Shown here: positions 62,221-64,000 of the stretch, in pieces | Layout: each line of letters starts with the position of its first letter | How positions within the stretch are numbered: the stretch's first letter is position 1 | Origin: Burkholderiaceae bacterium | GTDB lineage: Bacteria; Pseudomonadota; Gammaproteobacteria; Burkholderiales; Burkholderiaceae_C | DNA length: 64,000 bases | Assembly: GCA_026125795.1 (NCBI GenBank) | Contig: JAHCKM010000002.1 | Span: forward strand, 1,054,001 to 1,118,000 | Direction: 5' to 3' | Program-made: the position numbers and the translations under genes | The notes under the pieces: model-generated | The model's database searches: none | What the model was told of the DNA's origin: nothing | Seen by the model: only the letters and a program-made list of their open reading frames with translations

Positions 62221-63761
62221 GCGCGCACGGCGCAGACAAGGCGGAGCGCAGCACCGCGGACTACGTTCGGCTGCTGGTGGAGCGGTTGCCGTCGATGCTG
62301 GCTTATTGGGATCGCGACCTCGTGTGTCGCTATGCCAACCCGGCCTACGCACGCTGGTTCGGCGTCGATCCTCAACGGCTGGTGGGCACGTCGCTCTCGG
62401 GGTTGTTGGGGTCCGCACTCTTCGCGAAGAACGAGCCCTACATCCGCGCCGCGCTGCGCGGTGAGCAGCAGGTGTTCGAGCGCGTGGTGCCGGGCCCGGG
62501 CGGTGTCAATCGGCACAGCCTCGCCACCTACATCCCCGACATCGTCGATGGCCGCACGCTCGGGTTCATCGCGCACGTGACCGAGGTGTCGCCGCTGAAG
62601 GACACCGAGGAGCGGCTGCGCTCGGAGATCGCGCAACGCGAGCGCGCCAACGAGCTGCTGCGCCGCAGCGAGTCGGCGCTGCGCGAGGCCCAGCGGCTCG
62701 GTCGCATCGGCAGCTGGGATTGGGCGTTCAAGCAGGAGCGCATGGAGTGGTCGGAGGAGATGTACCGCATCTACGGCCGCGACCCGGCGCAGCCGCCTCC
62801 GACCTATCTCGAGCTGGAAGCGCTGTACACCCCGGAGAGCTGGACACGCCTGCTGGACGCGATCTCGATGTCGATCGAAAGCGGAAAACCGTTCCAGATC
62901 GAGGCTGAGTACCGTCGACCCGACGGCGGCACCGGCTGGGTCGAGGCGCGCGGCGAGGCGGTGCGCGACGCCGACGGCAAGATCGAACGCTTTCGCGGCA
63001 CGGTGCTGGAGATCACGCCGCGGCGGCAGATGGAGCAGGCGCGCATCCGGCAGCAGGTGGCCGAGGCGGCCAACCGCAACAAGACCGCGCTGCTGTCGTG
63101 GGTCAGCCATGACATGCGCACGCCGCTCAACGGCATCCTGGGCGTCGCGCAGCTGTGCCTGGCGGACCCGTCGCTCGCGCCCAAACATCGGGAATGGTCC
63201 GAGATCGTCTTGCGCAGCGGCCAGCACATGCTCGAACTGGTCGACGAGTTTCTCGACCTGGCGGCCGCCGAGGCCGGGCAGATCGCGCTGCGTGCCAGCG
63301 AGTTCGACCTGCTGGCGTTGTTGCGTGACAGCCTGACGCAGGCCGGTCACGCGGCGCGTGAGCGCGGGCCCATCGAGTTGACCGGGCCACCGGCCGACGC
63401 ACCGCCGATCGTGATGGTGGGCGACCCCAAGCGGATCAAGCAGGTGATCGACAACCTCCTGTCCAATGCGGTGAAGTACACACCGGTCGGCGGCGCGGTG
63501 GCCGCCGGCGCGACGGTTCACGCCGAGACGGTGGAGCTCGTCGTGCGCGACACCGGCATCGGCATCTCGGCCGATCAGGCGCAGAACCTGTTCGTCGCCT
63601 TCGAACGGCTCGGTGCCGAGCGTCGCGGCATCGCCGGCACCGGCCTCGGTCTGGCGTTCACCAAGCGCATCGTGGAGTTGATGGGCGGGCGCATCGAGGT
63701 TCACAGCCGGCCCGGCGAGGGCAGCGAGTTCCGCGTCGAGCTGCCGCGCGTGCGCCGTTGA
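62217..63761 (+). CDS. PAS-domain sensor histidine kinase
   Basis: 514 residues. Two PAS domains (about 17-130 and 165-270; FERVVPGPGGVNRHSLATYIPD and RRPDGGTGWVEARGEAVRDADGK), then HisKA with SWVSHDMRTPLNGILG (His near 299) and HATPase with DNLLSNAVKYTP, DTGIGIS and GTGLGLAF. No membrane helix and no receiver domain; it must pair with a response regulator outside the window. Co-translated with the acyl-CoA ligase. Confidence 0.93.
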   Translation: MSAHGADKAERSTADYVRLLVERLPSMLAYWDRDLVCRYANPAYARWFGVDPQRLVGTSLSGLLGSALFAKNEPYIRAALRGEQQVFERVVPGPGGVNRHSLATYIPDIVDGRTLGFIAHVTEVSPLKDTEERLRSEIAQRERANELLRRSESALREAQRLGRIGSWDWAFKQERMEWSEEMYRIYGRDPAQPPPTYLELEALYTPESWTRLLDAISMSIESGKPFQIEAEYRRPDGGTGWVEARGEAVRDADGKIERFRGTVLEITPRRQMEQARIRQQVAEAANRNKTALLSWVSHDMRTPLNGILGVAQLCLADPSLAPKHREWSEIVLRSGQHMLELVDEFLDLAAAEAGQIALRASEFDLLALLRDSLTQAGHAARERGPIELTGPPADAPPIVMVGDPKRIKQVIDNLLSNAVKYTPVGGAVAAGATVHAETVELVVRDTGIGISADQAQNLFVAFERLGAERRGIAGTGLGLAFTKRIVELMGGRIEVHSRPGEGSEFRVELPRVRR

Positions 63762-63779
63762 CCGGTGCCCGCGCCCGCT

Positions 63780-64000
63780 TCAGCGGCCGCAGCCGCCGGG
63801 CACCACCGGGTGGCGCGCCGTCACGCAGCGATCGACCTTCACGTCCATCAACTTGGCACGCCCGTTCTCGACGCGCCAGGCAATCGTGAACGGCTTGACC
63901 TTGCCGGCCTTCGTCATCACGTACGCATAGGCGATCTGCCCGGTGCTGTCGTCCTCGAACGTGGCGCCGACCACGCGCCACGCGCGCTCGAGCCGATCGG
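63780..64000 (-). CDS. hypothetical protein (partial, N-terminus outside window)
   Basis: Seventy-three codons remain; the frame is open to the window edge. It reads DRLERAWRVVGATFEDDSTG, then QIAYAYVMTKAGKVKPFTIAWRVENG, and ends HPVVPGGCGR. No family recognised. It is convergent with the histidine kinase gene. Confidence 0.6.
   Translation of the reverse strand, partial: DRLERAWRVVGATFEDDSTGQIAYAYVMTKAGKVKPFTIAWRVENGRAKLMDVKVDRCVTARHPVVPGGCGR

Overview
The window is high-GC DNA packed with genes and looks like a free-living betaproteobacterium, most likely order Burkholderiales (Rubrivivax/Leptothrix/Methylibium-like). This rests on gene content: a TctC/Bug receptor, a TRAP transporter, several single-copy glutathione transferases, and many LysR/IclR/LacI/GntR/TetR/AraC catabolic regulators. 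I see no rRNA, tRNA, CRISPR array, insertion sequence or prophage, so this is an ordinary chromosome rich in catabolic genes.

Layout. (1) 1-3974, leftward: a D-glucarate cluster (gudD partial, a frameshifted TctC-type receptor, kdgD) under a LacI-family regulator. Two near-identical palindromic operators lie before kdgD and one before the regulator. (2) 3986-9353, leftward: an AroQ-like protein, a complete TRAP transporter (P, Q, M), an FAD monooxygenase and a glutathione transferase; an IclR regulator is divergent and is followed by a D-aminoacylase. (3) 11750-33372: mixed genes, including a giant cyclase/ATPase/TPR regulator, a saccharopine-dehydrogenase-like reductase, glutathione transferases, OpgD, a GAF-PAS-GGDEF protein, a Wzi-like outer-membrane protein, a LysR/SDR pair, hydrolases, a BaiN-like flavoprotein and lipoproteins. 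(4) 33383-45349, leftward: one long catabolic operon with a GntR/UTRA regulator, a five-gene branched-chain-type ABC transporter, LeuC-like and LeuD-like hydratase subunits, a cyclic amidohydrolase, a fumarate-reductase-type flavoprotein and a PEP-mutase/isocitrate-lyase-family lyase. (5) 45441-58170: an alpha/beta hydrolase, a Tat amidohydrolase, and a leftward run with TetR, a fused hydrolase-glycosyltransferase, an MddA-like methyltransferase, a patatin and AraC, followed by a rightward RraA-like/dienelactone hydrolase pair. (6) 58255-64000: an L,D-transpeptidase, a DUF882 protein, an acyl-CoA ligase and a PAS histidine kinase, then a partial gene at the edge.

The operon at 33383-45349 has a readable chemical order: uptake, hydrolytic ring opening, dehydrogenation to a C=C bond, hydration by an aconitase-type enzyme, and retro-aldol cleavage. 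The substrate is unknown; a cyclic imide or amide that yields a substituted succinate or glutarate is my inference.

The second theme is the spacers between genes. A 70-bp element occurs at the iclR/D-aminoacylase junction and again, in the same reading frame, inside the BaiN-like gene. Two diverged elements of about 540 and 620 bp, each containing a 27-bp inverted repeat, sit inside the big operon. Two perfect palindromes share a nine-base core but have different, still complementary arms. Several spacers stay open from ATG to TGA and overlap the flanking genes, which suggests translational coupling.
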